This document shows positions 8,534-16,391 of a stretch of DNA of 64,000 nt, one piece after another. The notes under the pieces are model-generated. The model saw nothing but the letters and a program-made list of their open reading frames with translations. It did not search any database and was not told the DNA's origin. The position numbers and the translations under genes are program-made. Positions within the stretch are counted from its first letter, which is position 1, and the number at the start of each line of letters is the position of its first letter. The stretch is from Phycicoccus endophyticus. Lineage in GTDB: Bacteria; Actinomycetota; Actinomycetes; Actinomycetales; Dermatophilaceae. The stretch is from assembly GCF_011326735.1 (NCBI RefSeq), contig NZ_JAANCN010000002.1, positions 124,001-188,000 of the forward strand, in the 5' to 3' direction.

Positions 8534-8560
8534 TCGGGCTTTCGCCGGCACGACCGGCAA

Positions 8561-9343
8561 TCAGCTGGTCTCGCTGATCTCCCGCGCCACCACAACCTCG
8601 ACACCCAGCTTTGCGAGACGGCGCCGGAAGTCGTCCGTGATCCCGTCATCGGTGATGACGGTGTCCACCCGGCCGACCGGCAGTACCTTCGTGCTGCCCA
8701 TCCGCCCCATCTTGGCCGAATCGGCGAGGAGGACGACCTTGCGGGCATGACGCACCAAGTTCTGCTTCACCTCGGCGACGGACGGAGAGTGCTCGATCAT
8801 GTCCAGGTCCTCGTCGACGCCGGCACATCCGAGGAAGAGGATGTGGGCGGTGACGTCGTCGATTCCTTGGACCGAGGCGTTTCCCACGGTCTGGAGCCAC
8901 GACGGTTCGATCCGGCCGCCGATCATGTGGACAGTGACGCCCTCCACGCCGATGAGGTGCTGGGCAAGAGGCAAAGCGGGTGTGTACACGTTGAGGTTCG
9001 GCACCTCCGGAAGCACCTGTGCCAGATGGTGCACCGTGGTCCCTGCGTCGAGGATGACCGTCTGGTCGCCCCGGATGAACTCGGCCGCCTCCAACGCAAT
9101 GCTGCGTTTGGCGCCCGAGCGCATGGCAGCGCGCATGTCGAAGGCGTCGATGGCATCCGAGGAGTCGGCAGGGACAGCGCCGCCGCGTGTCCGGCTGAGG
9201 CGACCCCGGCGCTCGAGGTGTTCGAGGTCCGCTCTGATCGTGACCTCACTAACGCCCAGTCTCGCGGCGAGATCCGATGTCACGAGACGACCCAGCTGGT
9301 TCACCTCGTTGACCATCAGCCGTCGTCTCTCGTGGGCGAGCAT
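8561..9343 (-). CDS. DeoR-family transcriptional repressor
   Basis: A 260-residue sugar-phosphate-responsive regulator. The N-terminal helix-turn-helix reads LVTSDLAARLGVSEVTIRADLEHLERRGRLSRTRGGAV, the family signature. The C-terminal DeoRC sensor domain contains DAGTTVHHLA, the phosphosugar-binding pattern, and LFLGCAGVDEDL. The ATG at 9343 is chosen because it begins directly before the HTH (MLAHERRRLMVNEV). There is no clear ribosome site, so a leaderless message is possible. It lies beside the polyol system, and an 18-base sequence upstream of it (9361-9378) resembles one in the divergent promoter region at 6612-6629. This supports autoregulation and control of the whole system by a sugar phosphate intermediate. 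Confidence 0.9.
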   Translation of the reverse strand: MLAHERRRLMVNEVNQLGRLVTSDLAARLGVSEVTIRADLEHLERRGRLSRTRGGAVPADSSDAIDAFDMRAAMRSGAKRSIALEAAEFIRGDQTVILDAGTTVHHLAQVLPEVPNLNVYTPALPLAQHLIGVEGVTVHMIGGRIEPSWLQTVGNASVQGIDDVTAHILFLGCAGVDEDLDMIEHSPSVAEVKQNLVRHARKVVLLADSAKMGRMGSTKVLPVGRVDTVITDDGITDDFRRRLAKLGVEVVVAREISETS

Positions 9344-9360
9344 GGGCGGAACGATAACAA

Positions 9361-9378
9361 AGACAAAGCCTTCGTAAG
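9361..9378 (-). promoter_or_regulatory. Candidate DeoR operator upstream of its own gene
   Basis: AGACAAAGCCTTCGTAAG on the plus strand matches 13 of 18 positions of the sequence at 6612-6629, including the terminal TCGTAAG. It sits 18 bases before the DeoR start codon. The match alone is modest, and support comes from its position in both promoter regions. Confidence 0.4.
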
Positions 9379-9615
9379 GCGGACCGCCCCTGGTCGTCGG
9401 CCCCGTGCAGCAAGACCTCGACATCCTCTAGTGAGCTCCACCCGCGGGCGGCGACACCAGTCCGTCATCCGGCCGGAGGACGTGCGTCGGCCTCTGCCAG
9501 GCGCCGGAGTCTTCACGTGGAGCGGCCGGCGCGCATCCCTCCGTGTCGTGGTGTCGCAGCATGCCGATGTGACGCCCCGGGCGACAACCACACTGCCTGG
9601 ACAGGGCCGCGCAGC

Positions 9616-9757
9616 CTCATGGCACTGCGGCGCCGTTGCCCCGTTGCGTCGTGAGCGCCGCCCACACCGACCGGCCGCAGAGCTCCATCGCGGCATATGC
9701 GGCTCCTCGAGCAGTAGCCACCGGCGAACCCATCTCGGACTCGACCGGTGTTGACCC
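9616..9757 (-). pseudogene. Possible C-terminal remnant of an FGGY-type sugar kinase
   Basis: Reading the minus strand from about 9757 to a TGA at 9616-9618 gives a peptide containing ESEMGSPVATARGAAYAAM. The pattern G-x-A-x-A-x-GAA-xx-A is typical of the C-terminal helix of FGGY carbohydrate kinases. No start codon or upstream kinase sequence is present, so this would be only the last 45 codons or so. It lies between the DeoR gene and the VOC gene in an otherwise gene-free stretch (9344-9811). The identification rests on one short motif and could be chance. Nothing else was recognised in this stretch apart from the two palindromes at its right end. Confidence 0.3.
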
Positions 9758-9758
9758 A

Positions 9759-9803
9759 TGTCAGTGTTCTGACATACGCTTCTCGGTGTCAGAATACTGA
9801 CAC
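9759..9803. promoter_or_regulatory. Twin palindromic operators in the VOC/EVE promoter
   Basis: TGTCAG-N4-CTGACA occurs twice, at 9759-9774 and 9787-9802. The second extends by one more base pair on each side. The centres are 28 bases apart, close to three helical turns. TTGACC at 9751-9756 and TACGCT at 9775-9780 could be the promoter elements, so site 1 falls between them and site 2 just downstream. This arrangement indicates a cooperative dimeric repressor. No regulator gene adjoins, so the protein is unknown. Confidence 0.7.
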
Positions 9804-9811
9804 ACGAGAGG

Positions 9812-10189
9812 ATGGACACCATGCCGGTCACCGGCCCCGACTTCATCTCGCTCCAGGCGCGAGACCTCGACGCCTCGCAGGCGTTCTACGAGAAGTACCT
9901 CGGGCTCGTCCGCTCCCCGGAGGGACCGCCCCACGCCGTCGTCTTCGAGACGACGCCGATCACGTTCGCGCTGCGGGACCTCGTCCCGGGCACCGACCTC
10001 GGGTCCGTCGCCCAGCCCGGCCTCGGGACGGCGATCTGGCTGCACGCCACGGACGTCCAGGAGATCCACGACGCCCTCGTCGCGGACGGGCACACGATCG
10101 TGTCCGACCCGGTCGAGGGCCCCTTCGGGCGCACCTTCACCTTCGCCGACCCCGACGGCTACCACGTCACCCTCCACGACCGTGCCTGA
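9812..10189 (+). CDS. VOC-superfamily (glyoxalase/bleomycin-resistance-like) protein
   Basis: A 125-residue single-domain vicinal-oxygen-chelate protein. It begins with DFISLQARDLDASQAFYEKYLGL and has the second beta-alpha-beta module at about residues 60-125, ending RTFTFADPDGYHVTLHDRA. The pattern D-P-D-G-Y near the end is typical of the family and supplies a metal or substrate contact. It may be a small-molecule detoxification or binding protein; no substrate can be assigned. The ATG at 9812 is preceded by GAGAGGATG. Expression is probably controlled by the two palindromes just upstream. The next gene (EVE domain) starts inside its last codons, so the two form an operon. Confidence 0.88.
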   Translation: MDTMPVTGPDFISLQARDLDASQAFYEKYLGLVRSPEGPPHAVVFETTPITFALRDLVPGTDLGSVAQPGLGTAIWLHATDVQEIHDALVADGHTIVSDPVEGPFGRTFTFADPDGYHVTLHDRA

Positions 10190-10673
10190 CGCCGGGGCCC
10201 TCGTCGAGGGGGCCACCGGCGCCGGGTCCGCTGCCGGGCACCGCTACTGGGTGAACACGGTGAGCCTCGACCACGTCGAGGCAGCCGTCGAGGGCGGCTT
10301 CACGCAGGCCGACCACGGCGCCGGCACCCGGCTCCGCCGCCCGCGTGCCGGCGACGAGATGGTCTTCTACTCACCGAGGGCGCGGTTGCAGGGAGGCGAC
10401 CCCGTCCGGCAGTTCACGGCCGTGGCGACGGTCACCGGCAACGAGCCCTACCAGGCGCACGTCAGCGACGACGTCCGACCCTGGCGGCTGGCCGTGGCCT
10501 TCCACCCGTGCCGGCCGGTGGATGCCAAGCCGCTCGTTCACCGGCTCTCCTTCGTCACGGACCCCACCCACTGGGGCCTCGCGTTTCGTCGTGGCCTGTT
10601 CACCGTCCCCCGCGAGGACTTCCTCGTGATCACCGAGGGGATGCTCGCGCGGTCTCCGGGAACGGCACCCTGA
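10182..10673 (+). CDS. EVE-domain protein
   Basis: A 163-residue protein whose main body (residues about 20-160, from HRYWVNTVSLDHVEAAVEGGF) is an EVE domain. The family features RLRRPRAGDEMVFYSPR and the aromatic cage residues around the W of PTHWGLAFRRGLF are visible. EVE domains belong to the PUA-like fold and bind modified bases in DNA or RNA, often in defence or stress contexts. The GTG start at 10182 overlaps the end of the VOC gene by eight bases, so translation is coupled. What the VOC and EVE proteins do together is unknown. The gene converges on the large wall protein with only 16 bases between stops. Confidence 0.8.
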   Translation: MPDAGALVEGATGAGSAAGHRYWVNTVSLDHVEAAVEGGFTQADHGAGTRLRRPRAGDEMVFYSPRARLQGGDPVRQFTAVATVTGNEPYQAHVSDDVRPWRLAVAFHPCRPVDAKPLVHRLSFVTDPTHWGLAFRRGLFTVPREDFLVITEGMLARSPGTAP

Positions 10674-10689
10674 GCGGCCGGCCGCCCCG

Positions 10690-13600
10690 TCACAGGCCGG
10701 CCTGCAGCCTGCGCCCGTTCCGCGAGTGCCGGGCGAGCAGGAGGGCCCCGGCGCCGCAGACGAGCAGACCCAGCCCGGTGACGAGCGCGACCGCCGTCAG
10801 GCCGGACCCGGTGTAGGCGAGAAGGGGCGGGGACGGCGACCCGACCGGGTGCTCGGTGCACAGCAGGCTGCCCTGTGGGCACGTGTCGGCAGGCGCCTGG
10901 CCGGTGACGGTGACGACGTTGCCGAGGTCGTGGTCACCCTGGTCCTCGTCCTCGCGCACGGTCACGGTGTAGGTCACGGCGACCGTCCGACCGCCCGCCA
11001 GCTCACCGCTCACCGAGAACCGGTCGTCGACGACCTCCGAGACGGTGAGCCCGTCAGCGTCGGCGGTGGGCCCCGCCACGAGGTCGGCGTCGTCGAGCAC
11101 GCCGCCCATGTGGTCGGTGTAGTCGATCGTCTCCGCGCCCGCACCCTCGTTGCGGAACGTCAGCCTGTACGTGACGTCCTGCCCGGCGCGTACCTCGGTC
11201 CCACTCTCGGGATCGGCGGACTTCACGACCGTGACGTCCGAGACCGGGTTGTAGGTGCAGTCCTCGCCGTCGGTGCACACCGGGTCCCGCGGCGTCGGGG
11301 TTCCCGGGTCGAGCAGGAAGTTGGCCAGGCGCGTGTCGCCGAGCTCGTCGGCGGCCTTGACCGTCACCGTGTACGTGACGGTGACCGTCTGTCCGGCCGC
11401 CAGCCGGCCGGTGACCGAGAACCGGCCGTCCTGCACGCGCGAGACCGACAGCGCGTCGTCCGAGGCAGCGGGCTGCCTCGTGAGGTCGGCGTCGTCGAGC
11501 ACATGGCGCAGGTCGTCCACACGGTCGACGTCGCCGGGCCCGGCACCTTCGTTCGTGAACGTCAACGTGTACGTCAGCTCCTGCCCGGGCCGCACCGTCG
11601 TGTTGGTCTCGGGCGAGACCGACTTCGAGTCGACGATCTCGGCCACGGGGTTCACCGTGCACAGCGGGTCATCCGCGGCGCAGTCGGCGGGCGGCGTCGA
11701 CCCGCTCGGGAACACGACGTTCTCGAGCGTGTCGTCCCCACGGGCGTCCTCGGGCAGCACCCGGACGGTGTAGGTGACGGTCACCGACCGGCCTGCCGCC
11801 ACCCGTCCATCCACCGTGAACCGGCCGTCGGCGACCTCGGACGCAGTCAGCGCGCCGGTCGAGGCCGTCGGGCCGTCGGTCAGCTCGGCGTCGTCGAGGA
11901 CACCACCGAGGTCGTCGGTCCAGTCCGTGACGTCCACGGGTGCGCTGCCGGTGTTCTCGAAGGTGAGCGTGTACGTCAGCTCCTGGCCGGTCTCGACCGA
12001 CGAGCCGTCCTCGGGGTCGACGCTCTTGGTGACGGCGAGCTGCCCGGCCGGGACCTCGACGAGGGCGCAGGGCTCACCGGTGTCCGGGTCCCGCCCGTCC
12101 TCGTCGGCGGGGTCGCAGGCCGGGGTCGTCGGGTCGCTCGGGTCGCTCGGTGCGAACGCGACGTTGCGCAGCAGGGCGTCGCCCGCACCGGTGTACGTGA
12201 CCTCGTAGGTGATCGTCACGCTCTCCCCCACCCCGAGCGCCCCGGACCACGTGACCCGGTCACCGGACAGCACGGCGTCCGCGCCCGTCGAGGTGGTCAG
12301 CGAGCCCGCGTCGACGGTGGCGTCGTCGAGCACGCCGCCGAGGTCGTCGACCACGGTGGCCGGCGCCGTCTCGGTGTACACGCCCGGCCCGTCGTTCGTC
12401 GCGGTGACGGTGTACGTGACCGTCTGGCCGACCGCACTGACCGTGTCGGTGTCGGCCGACTTCGTCACGGACAGGCTCGGCAGCAGTGCCTCGGTCTCGG
12501 CGCACGGGACACCGGTGTCCGGGTCGCTGCCGGCGTCGGTCGGCGGGTCGCAGGCCGGGGTCTCGTCATCCGGGGAGCCGCCGTAGGCCACGTTGCGCAC
12601 GGAGCCGTCGCCGGCACCGGTCACCGTCGTCGTGTACGTCAGCGTGACGCTCTCCCCCGCGGGCAGGGCACCGGTCCACGACAGCTTGGGCTCGTCGTAG
12701 GTCAGCTCGCCGTCCACGTCGGACGTCGCGTCGCCGTCGTACGTGGCGTCGTCGAGGACTCCCGAGAGGTCGTCGGTGACGGTCGCGGGCTCGGCGTCGG
12801 TGTAGTCGGTGTCACCGGTGTTGGTCGCGGTCACCGTGTAGGTCACGGTGTCGCCGACCCGGGTGTCCTCGTCGGCGTCGGAGGTCTTCTCGAGGGCCAG
12901 GCAGCGTCCGCCGACGGCCAGCTCGCCGGTGCCGTACTCCAGGGGGGTGAAGGTCCAGTCGTCGATGATCCGCTCGTTGCCCCAGCTGTTGCCCCCCGCC
13001 TCCCAGCCGTGGACACCGCCGGCGCTGTCCACGCCTGCGGTCCCGTCGGTCTGCGGCGTCGTGTTCGCGCGGTCGTCGGCCAGGTCGGTGTCGTCCCAGT
13101 AGATCGTCTGGTTGCCCGCGGCCTCCCCGTTGAGCGCGGTCACCTCGATGCCGCCGGCCCGCTGCTCGACGTCGTACTGGAGGATGTGGATCTCACCCAC
13201 CGTCGGGAAGTAGATCCGCGCGTTCATCTGCACGCAGTCCTCGATGGGGTCGCCCTGCCCGTCGAGGCCGTCGAACTCGTAGGTGTACGAGCCCGACCCG
13301 TCGGCCCCGAGGTTCACCGTGCGGTCGACGGCGTCGTCGTAGGAGCCGTTGCCGTCGGTGTCGACCTGCAGCTGGTAGCCGCCGGAGAAGCGCTCGGTGA
13401 TGGAGTAGCTGAAGGTGCCGGCGGCTCCCCCGGTCGCGGTCGGGGCGAACGCCAGGTCCTCGACGGTGAGGTCGGCGCTCGTGAGCACCGGCGGGGCAAC
13501 CGTCACGGTCCCGTCGGCCGACTGCGCGCTGGCCGGCAGGTCCGCGGCCGGGGGCGCGAAGAAGACGCGGAACTGTGGCTCGCAGTCCGCGGTGAGGTTC

Positions 13601-14313
13601 GGGTCCGTAGGCGCCCCGCGCCCCGTCGCATCCGCCTCGGTGGACTGGTAGGTCGGCACACAGTTCAGGTCGGAGACCCCGGTGGCGTTCGCCTGGATGG
13701 TGGACTGGAAGCCGTTGTAGTCCTCGAGCGCGACCTGGTACTGGTAGCCGGTGTCGTTGACGAGCCAGACGTCGACGTCGGGGGACTCCCCGGTGTTCTG
13801 GGAGAAGAACGGCCGGTAGGCCCACACCCGGCCGGGCCGTGCGCTGCCGTCGGCGGCCGTGACGTCGAGCGACCAGTCCAGCCGGGTGATGGACGAGCCC
13901 GCACTCTGGGTGTCCTCGACCGTCCAGACGCCAGCGGCCCCGGTCAGCGTCGGGCTGGTGCATCCCTCGCCGACCGGGGTGTCCGCGGGCAGGTCGCACT
14001 GCCACGCCACCGTGCCCTGCGGGTCGGTGACGACGTAGTGGTGCGGGGTCCCGACCGCCCCACCCTTGCTGGAGACGAGGAACGACGCGTCGAGCGTGTC
14101 GCCGTCCTCGAGGTAGGCGTAGAAGGTGTTGTCCGACGCCAGGGTGAGCGCCCCGTCGTCCGTCCCTTCCGCCTGCGCGGCCGTGGGCCACACGAGGCTC
14201 CCCACAGCGACCGTCGCCGACGCCAGCAGGGCGCCCACCGCGACGAGCGCGCCGACCTTCCTCAGCCACGGCGACAGGCGCGACACGCCCCCTCGACCAC
14301 CCCGTGCACGCAC
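10690..14313 (-). CDS. Large DUF11-repeat cell-wall-anchored surface protein (LAYTG signal)
   Basis: A surface protein of about 1207 residues. From the GTG at 14313 (alternative GTG at 14286) it has a basic N-region and hydrophobic core ending VWPTAAQAE, a Sec signal peptide. Residues about 50-470 are a non-repetitive, Asp- and Thr-rich region with no Cys-rich pattern. Five tandem DUF11-type repeats follow, each with K-S-x-D/S-P, TYTLTFxNxG and GVLDDA. At the C-terminus, LAYTG (1165-1169) is followed by a hydrophobic segment and RHSRNGRR, a class E-type LAxTG sortase signal. It is therefore covalently anchored to peptidoglycan. DUF11 repeats usually form stalks or adhesive arrays. No sortase gene is in this window. 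The start is uncertain; the frame stays open upstream to 14682. Confidence 0.88.
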   Translation of the reverse strand: MRARGGRGGVSRLSPWLRKVGALVAVGALLASATVAVGSLVWPTAAQAEGTDDGALTLASDNTFYAYLEDGDTLDASFLVSSKGGAVGTPHHYVVTDPQGTVAWQCDLPADTPVGEGCTSPTLTGAAGVWTVEDTQSAGSSITRLDWSLDVTAADGSARPGRVWAYRPFFSQNTGESPDVDVWLVNDTGYQYQVALEDYNGFQSTIQANATGVSDLNCVPTYQSTEADATGRGAPTDPNLTADCEPQFRVFFAPPAADLPASAQSADGTVTVAPPVLTSADLTVEDLAFAPTATGGAAGTFSYSITERFSGGYQLQVDTDGNGSYDDAVDRTVNLGADGSGSYTYEFDGLDGQGDPIEDCVQMNARIYFPTVGEIHILQYDVEQRAGGIEVTALNGEAAGNQTIYWDDTDLADDRANTTPQTDGTAGVDSAGGVHGWEAGGNSWGNERIIDDWTFTPLEYGTGELAVGGRCLALEKTSDADEDTRVGDTVTYTVTATNTGDTDYTDAEPATVTDDLSGVLDDATYDGDATSDVDGELTYDEPKLSWTGALPAGESVTLTYTTTVTGAGDGSVRNVAYGGSPDDETPACDPPTDAGSDPDTGVPCAETEALLPSLSVTKSADTDTVSAVGQTVTYTVTATNDGPGVYTETAPATVVDDLGGVLDDATVDAGSLTTSTGADAVLSGDRVTWSGALGVGESVTITYEVTYTGAGDALLRNVAFAPSDPSDPTTPACDPADEDGRDPDTGEPCALVEVPAGQLAVTKSVDPEDGSSVETGQELTYTLTFENTGSAPVDVTDWTDDLGGVLDDAELTDGPTASTGALTASEVADGRFTVDGRVAAGRSVTVTYTVRVLPEDARGDDTLENVVFPSGSTPPADCAADDPLCTVNPVAEIVDSKSVSPETNTTVRPGQELTYTLTFTNEGAGPGDVDRVDDLRHVLDDADLTRQPAASDDALSVSRVQDGRFSVTGRLAAGQTVTVTYTVTVKAADELGDTRLANFLLDPGTPTPRDPVCTDGEDCTYNPVSDVTVVKSADPESGTEVRAGQDVTYRLTFRNEGAGAETIDYTDHMGGVLDDADLVAGPTADADGLTVSEVVDDRFSVSGELAGGRTVAVTYTVTVREDEDQGDHDLGNVVTVTGQAPADTCPQGSLLCTEHPVGSPSPPLLAYTGSGLTAVALVTGLGLLVCGAGALLLARHSRNGRRLQAGL
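10960..12900 (-). repeat. Five tandem DUF11-type repeats within the wall protein
   Basis: Five copies of about 115-135 codons begin near 12890, 12480, 12050, 11650 and 11235 on the minus strand. Each opens with a strand of the form K-S-V/A-D/S-x-E/D, then an xGQxLTYTLTFxNxG block, then a TDDLGGVLDDA block. The spacers carry short Cys-containing loops (for example AACDPADEDGRDPDTGEPC). Copies 3 to 5 are most alike. They would stack as beta-sandwich modules between the N-terminal domain and the wall anchor. Confidence 0.8.
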
Positions 14314-14593
14314 TGCGCTCTCGCTTCCGCTGGACAATCCGGCAGGCCCCCGGTGGGCACTCCGGCACGGCTCGACAGCCTGGGGCCGGGATGGGTCAGG
14401 TGGCGCGACCCTGCACGAACTGACCACTGCCGGTGCAGGTTCTGGGCTGCCGGCGACGACCGGGCCGCGCCCGCGCGCCACATGCTGGACAGGGCCTCGC
14501 ACCGGGGCGCGGCCGGCGCGCACCTCTGGTAGGGCTAGGTGCCGTACGTGACGCAACGAGAGTTCGCCGGCAGGCGGGACGGAGACACCGACG

Positions 14594-15442
14594 GTGACTC
14601 GGGGTTGGCGGGCCGCGGAGGAGTGCGACGAGTTCGGGTGGAACCCCCAGGGGGCCATCGACCCGTCGTTGGTGGCCGACACCGTGCAGCACCCCCGCTA
14701 CGGCCTCGGTCGGGCCTGGTCCCGCTCGGCCACCTACACCCTCCAGGGCGCCCCGAAGCGCACCTATCTCGTGTTCACCGTCGAGGGCGGGTTCGAGTTC
14801 GGGATCGACCGTTCCACGGTCGTCGCCGAGCCGGGGAGCCTCATCCTCCTCGACGGCCAGGCTCCCGTCACCGCACGCACGCTGGCTCACACGGCGCGCT
14901 ACATCTGGTACCTGGAGCCGACCGTGCTGCGGCCGCGGCAGTCCCGCTTCCGCTTCCACGAGCCGATCAACGCCGAGGGCAGCGCCTTGAGCGCGCTCAC
15001 CCGGATGACCAACGCCATGTCGGGCTCGGCCGCCCCGCGCACGGAGTCGGGACGCCGGCACCTCGGCCTGTCCCTCGAACACCTGCTCGCGGCCGTGCTC
15101 GACGAGGCCGACAGCTGCGGGTCGGTCGGCGACTCACGCCACCGCGACGGGCTGTTCATGGCGGCTCAGGCCGCGATCGAGTCCTACTACCAGGACCCGG
15201 CGTTCAGCGTGACCCGGCTCGCGCGGGAGCTGGCGGTCAGCGTCCGTACCGTCCACGAGACCTTCAGGCGTCTCGGGACGACCCCGCGGCGAGAGATCGA
15301 GCGGCGACGGCTCAGCGACGCCGAGCGGCTTCGCTCGGCTGAGGGGCTCACTGCCGCGCAGACCGCGGAACGGGCCGGGTTCACCTCGGCCAAGCAGCTC
15401 GCCCGGGCACTGGCGCGGGCCCGGGCGGCGGCCCGGCCCTGA
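14594..15442 (+). CDS. AraC-family transcriptional regulator
   Basis: A 282-residue regulator. The N-terminal sensor part (residues about 1-150) carries a cupin-like PGSLILLDGQAPVTART segment. The C-terminal region has an AraC-type double helix-turn-helix: residues about 190-230 hold AIESYYQDPAFSVTRLARELAVSVRTVHETFRRLGTTPRREI, followed by a second helix pair TAAQTAERAGFTSAKQLARALA. It resembles the AraC_binding_2 type that senses aromatic or similar ligands. The GTG start at 14594 follows a GGAG. It diverges from the wall-protein gene across a 280-base region that shows no clear operator. Its target is not evident. Confidence 0.88.
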   Translation: MTRGWRAAEECDEFGWNPQGAIDPSLVADTVQHPRYGLGRAWSRSATYTLQGAPKRTYLVFTVEGGFEFGIDRSTVVAEPGSLILLDGQAPVTARTLAHTARYIWYLEPTVLRPRQSRFRFHEPINAEGSALSALTRMTNAMSGSAAPRTESGRRHLGLSLEHLLAAVLDEADSCGSVGDSRHRDGLFMAAQAAIESYYQDPAFSVTRLARELAVSVRTVHETFRRLGTTPRREIERRRLSDAERLRSAEGLTAAQTAERAGFTSAKQLARALARARAAARP

Positions 15443-15680
15443 CCCCCGGAGCCCCACCGGCCCCAGCAGAGGACGGTTCCGGGCCAGGACGCGGGAAACC
15501 CGACCGGCCCCGACCAATGGCGACTCGTTCTCTGGCGTTTCCACAGGTCAGAGGACGTGTGCACCTCCGGTCGGCTCGAGCCGCATCGTTGCGGAATCGA
15601 GACTGCCGACGAATCTTGGGGCCCATTCTGGGGCCCAGAGCCGGCAACGGCCTTGGCCCACCAGAGCTCGTGCCGGGCTT

Positions 15681-15713
15681 TACAGATTAGGCGCTTAATG
15701 GAACATTATCTGT
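15681..15713 (+). promoter_or_regulatory. Promoter with inverted repeat before the AbiE-like pair
   Basis: ACAGAT (15683-15688) and ATCTGT (15708-15713) form an imperfect dyad ending immediately before the ATG. CATTAT at 15704-15709 may be a -10 element. TTTACA at 15679-15684 could be a -35, with a long spacer. The short distance to the ATG implies a leaderless transcript. Autoregulation by the HTH antitoxin is typical of AbiE systems. The remaining bases back to 15443 show nothing recognisable. Confidence 0.4.
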
Positions 15714-16391
15714 ATGGCTGTCGGCACCTCCTTCGTCAGCACCCAGGACGCGGCGCGCGCCTTGGGTGTGACGGTCCAGCACGTCCGCCGGCTGGCTGAC
15801 TCCGGTGGCCTGACCCGAGTGGCGCGGGGCCTGATCGACCGCGACTCCCTCGAGTCCTACATCGCCGAGCGCCACGGCGGCCGCACCCGGGTCTGGGCCG
15901 AGCACACGGCGTGGGCCGCGGTGGCGATGCTCTCCGGGGTGCACGTCGACTGGCTTGGGCCCACCCAGACCTCGCGGCTACGGGCCTCGCTGCGCGCCAT
16001 CACCGACCCGGCCGACCTCGTCACCCAGACCCGTGATCGCGCGAGCATCAGGACCTACCAAGGCCACCCCTCAGCCCTGCGGCGGCTGCTCGACGAGCTC
16101 GTCACCATCGACACCACCGGCCTGGGGCTCGTGGGTGCCGCGTCAGACTCGGTGGACGGCTACCTGGACGTCGACAGGGTGGACTCTGCCGTGGGCTTTT
16201 TCGGCCTGCAGGCCGACCCTTCCGGCAACGTCACGCTCCGCGCAACGGGATTCGACCTCGGCGTCGTCCGTGATCTCGCCGTCCACGGGGTAGTGCTCAC
16301 CGCCCTCGACGCCGCGACGTCACGTGACCCACGCGAGCGAGGCGTCGGTGAACGCGCGCTGGTCGGGGCGCTCGACCGGTTCCGGCGATGA
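15714..16391 (+). CDS. HTH protein, AbiEi-like antitoxin candidate
   Basis: A 225-residue protein. Residues about 5-50 form a helix-turn-helix of the excisionase/MerR-like type (STQDAARALGVTVQHVRRLADSGGLTRVARG...). The remaining ~170 residues are a compact domain I do not recognise with confidence. Its stop overlaps the start of a nucleotidyltransferase-fold gene (ATGA at 16388-16391), the standard layout of type IV AbiE toxin-antitoxin pairs. There the HTH protein represses the operon and counters the toxin. Function is inferred from that pairing and the HTH. The promoter just upstream contains an inverted repeat that it could bind. Confidence 0.6.
   Translation: MAVGTSFVSTQDAARALGVTVQHVRRLADSGGLTRVARGLIDRDSLESYIAERHGGRTRVWAEHTAWAAVAMLSGVHVDWLGPTQTSRLRASLRAITDPADLVTQTRDRASIRTYQGHPSALRRLLDELVTIDTTGLGLVGAASDSVDGYLDVDRVDSAVGFFGLQADPSGNVTLRATGFDLGVVRDLAVHGVVLTALDAATSRDPRERGVGERALVGALDRFRR

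Noticed and set aside
9316-9846. 176-codon minus-strand frame spanning the VOC promoter
   Set aside because: It crosses the two palindromes, is Arg-rich and starts without a ribosome site. A different frame here holds the possible FGGY remnant.
10726-14532. Very long open frame antisense to the wall protein
   Set aside because: Its composition is Arg/Gly/Val-rich with no domain pattern; it mirrors the low stop frequency of high-GC DNA opposite a repetitive gene.
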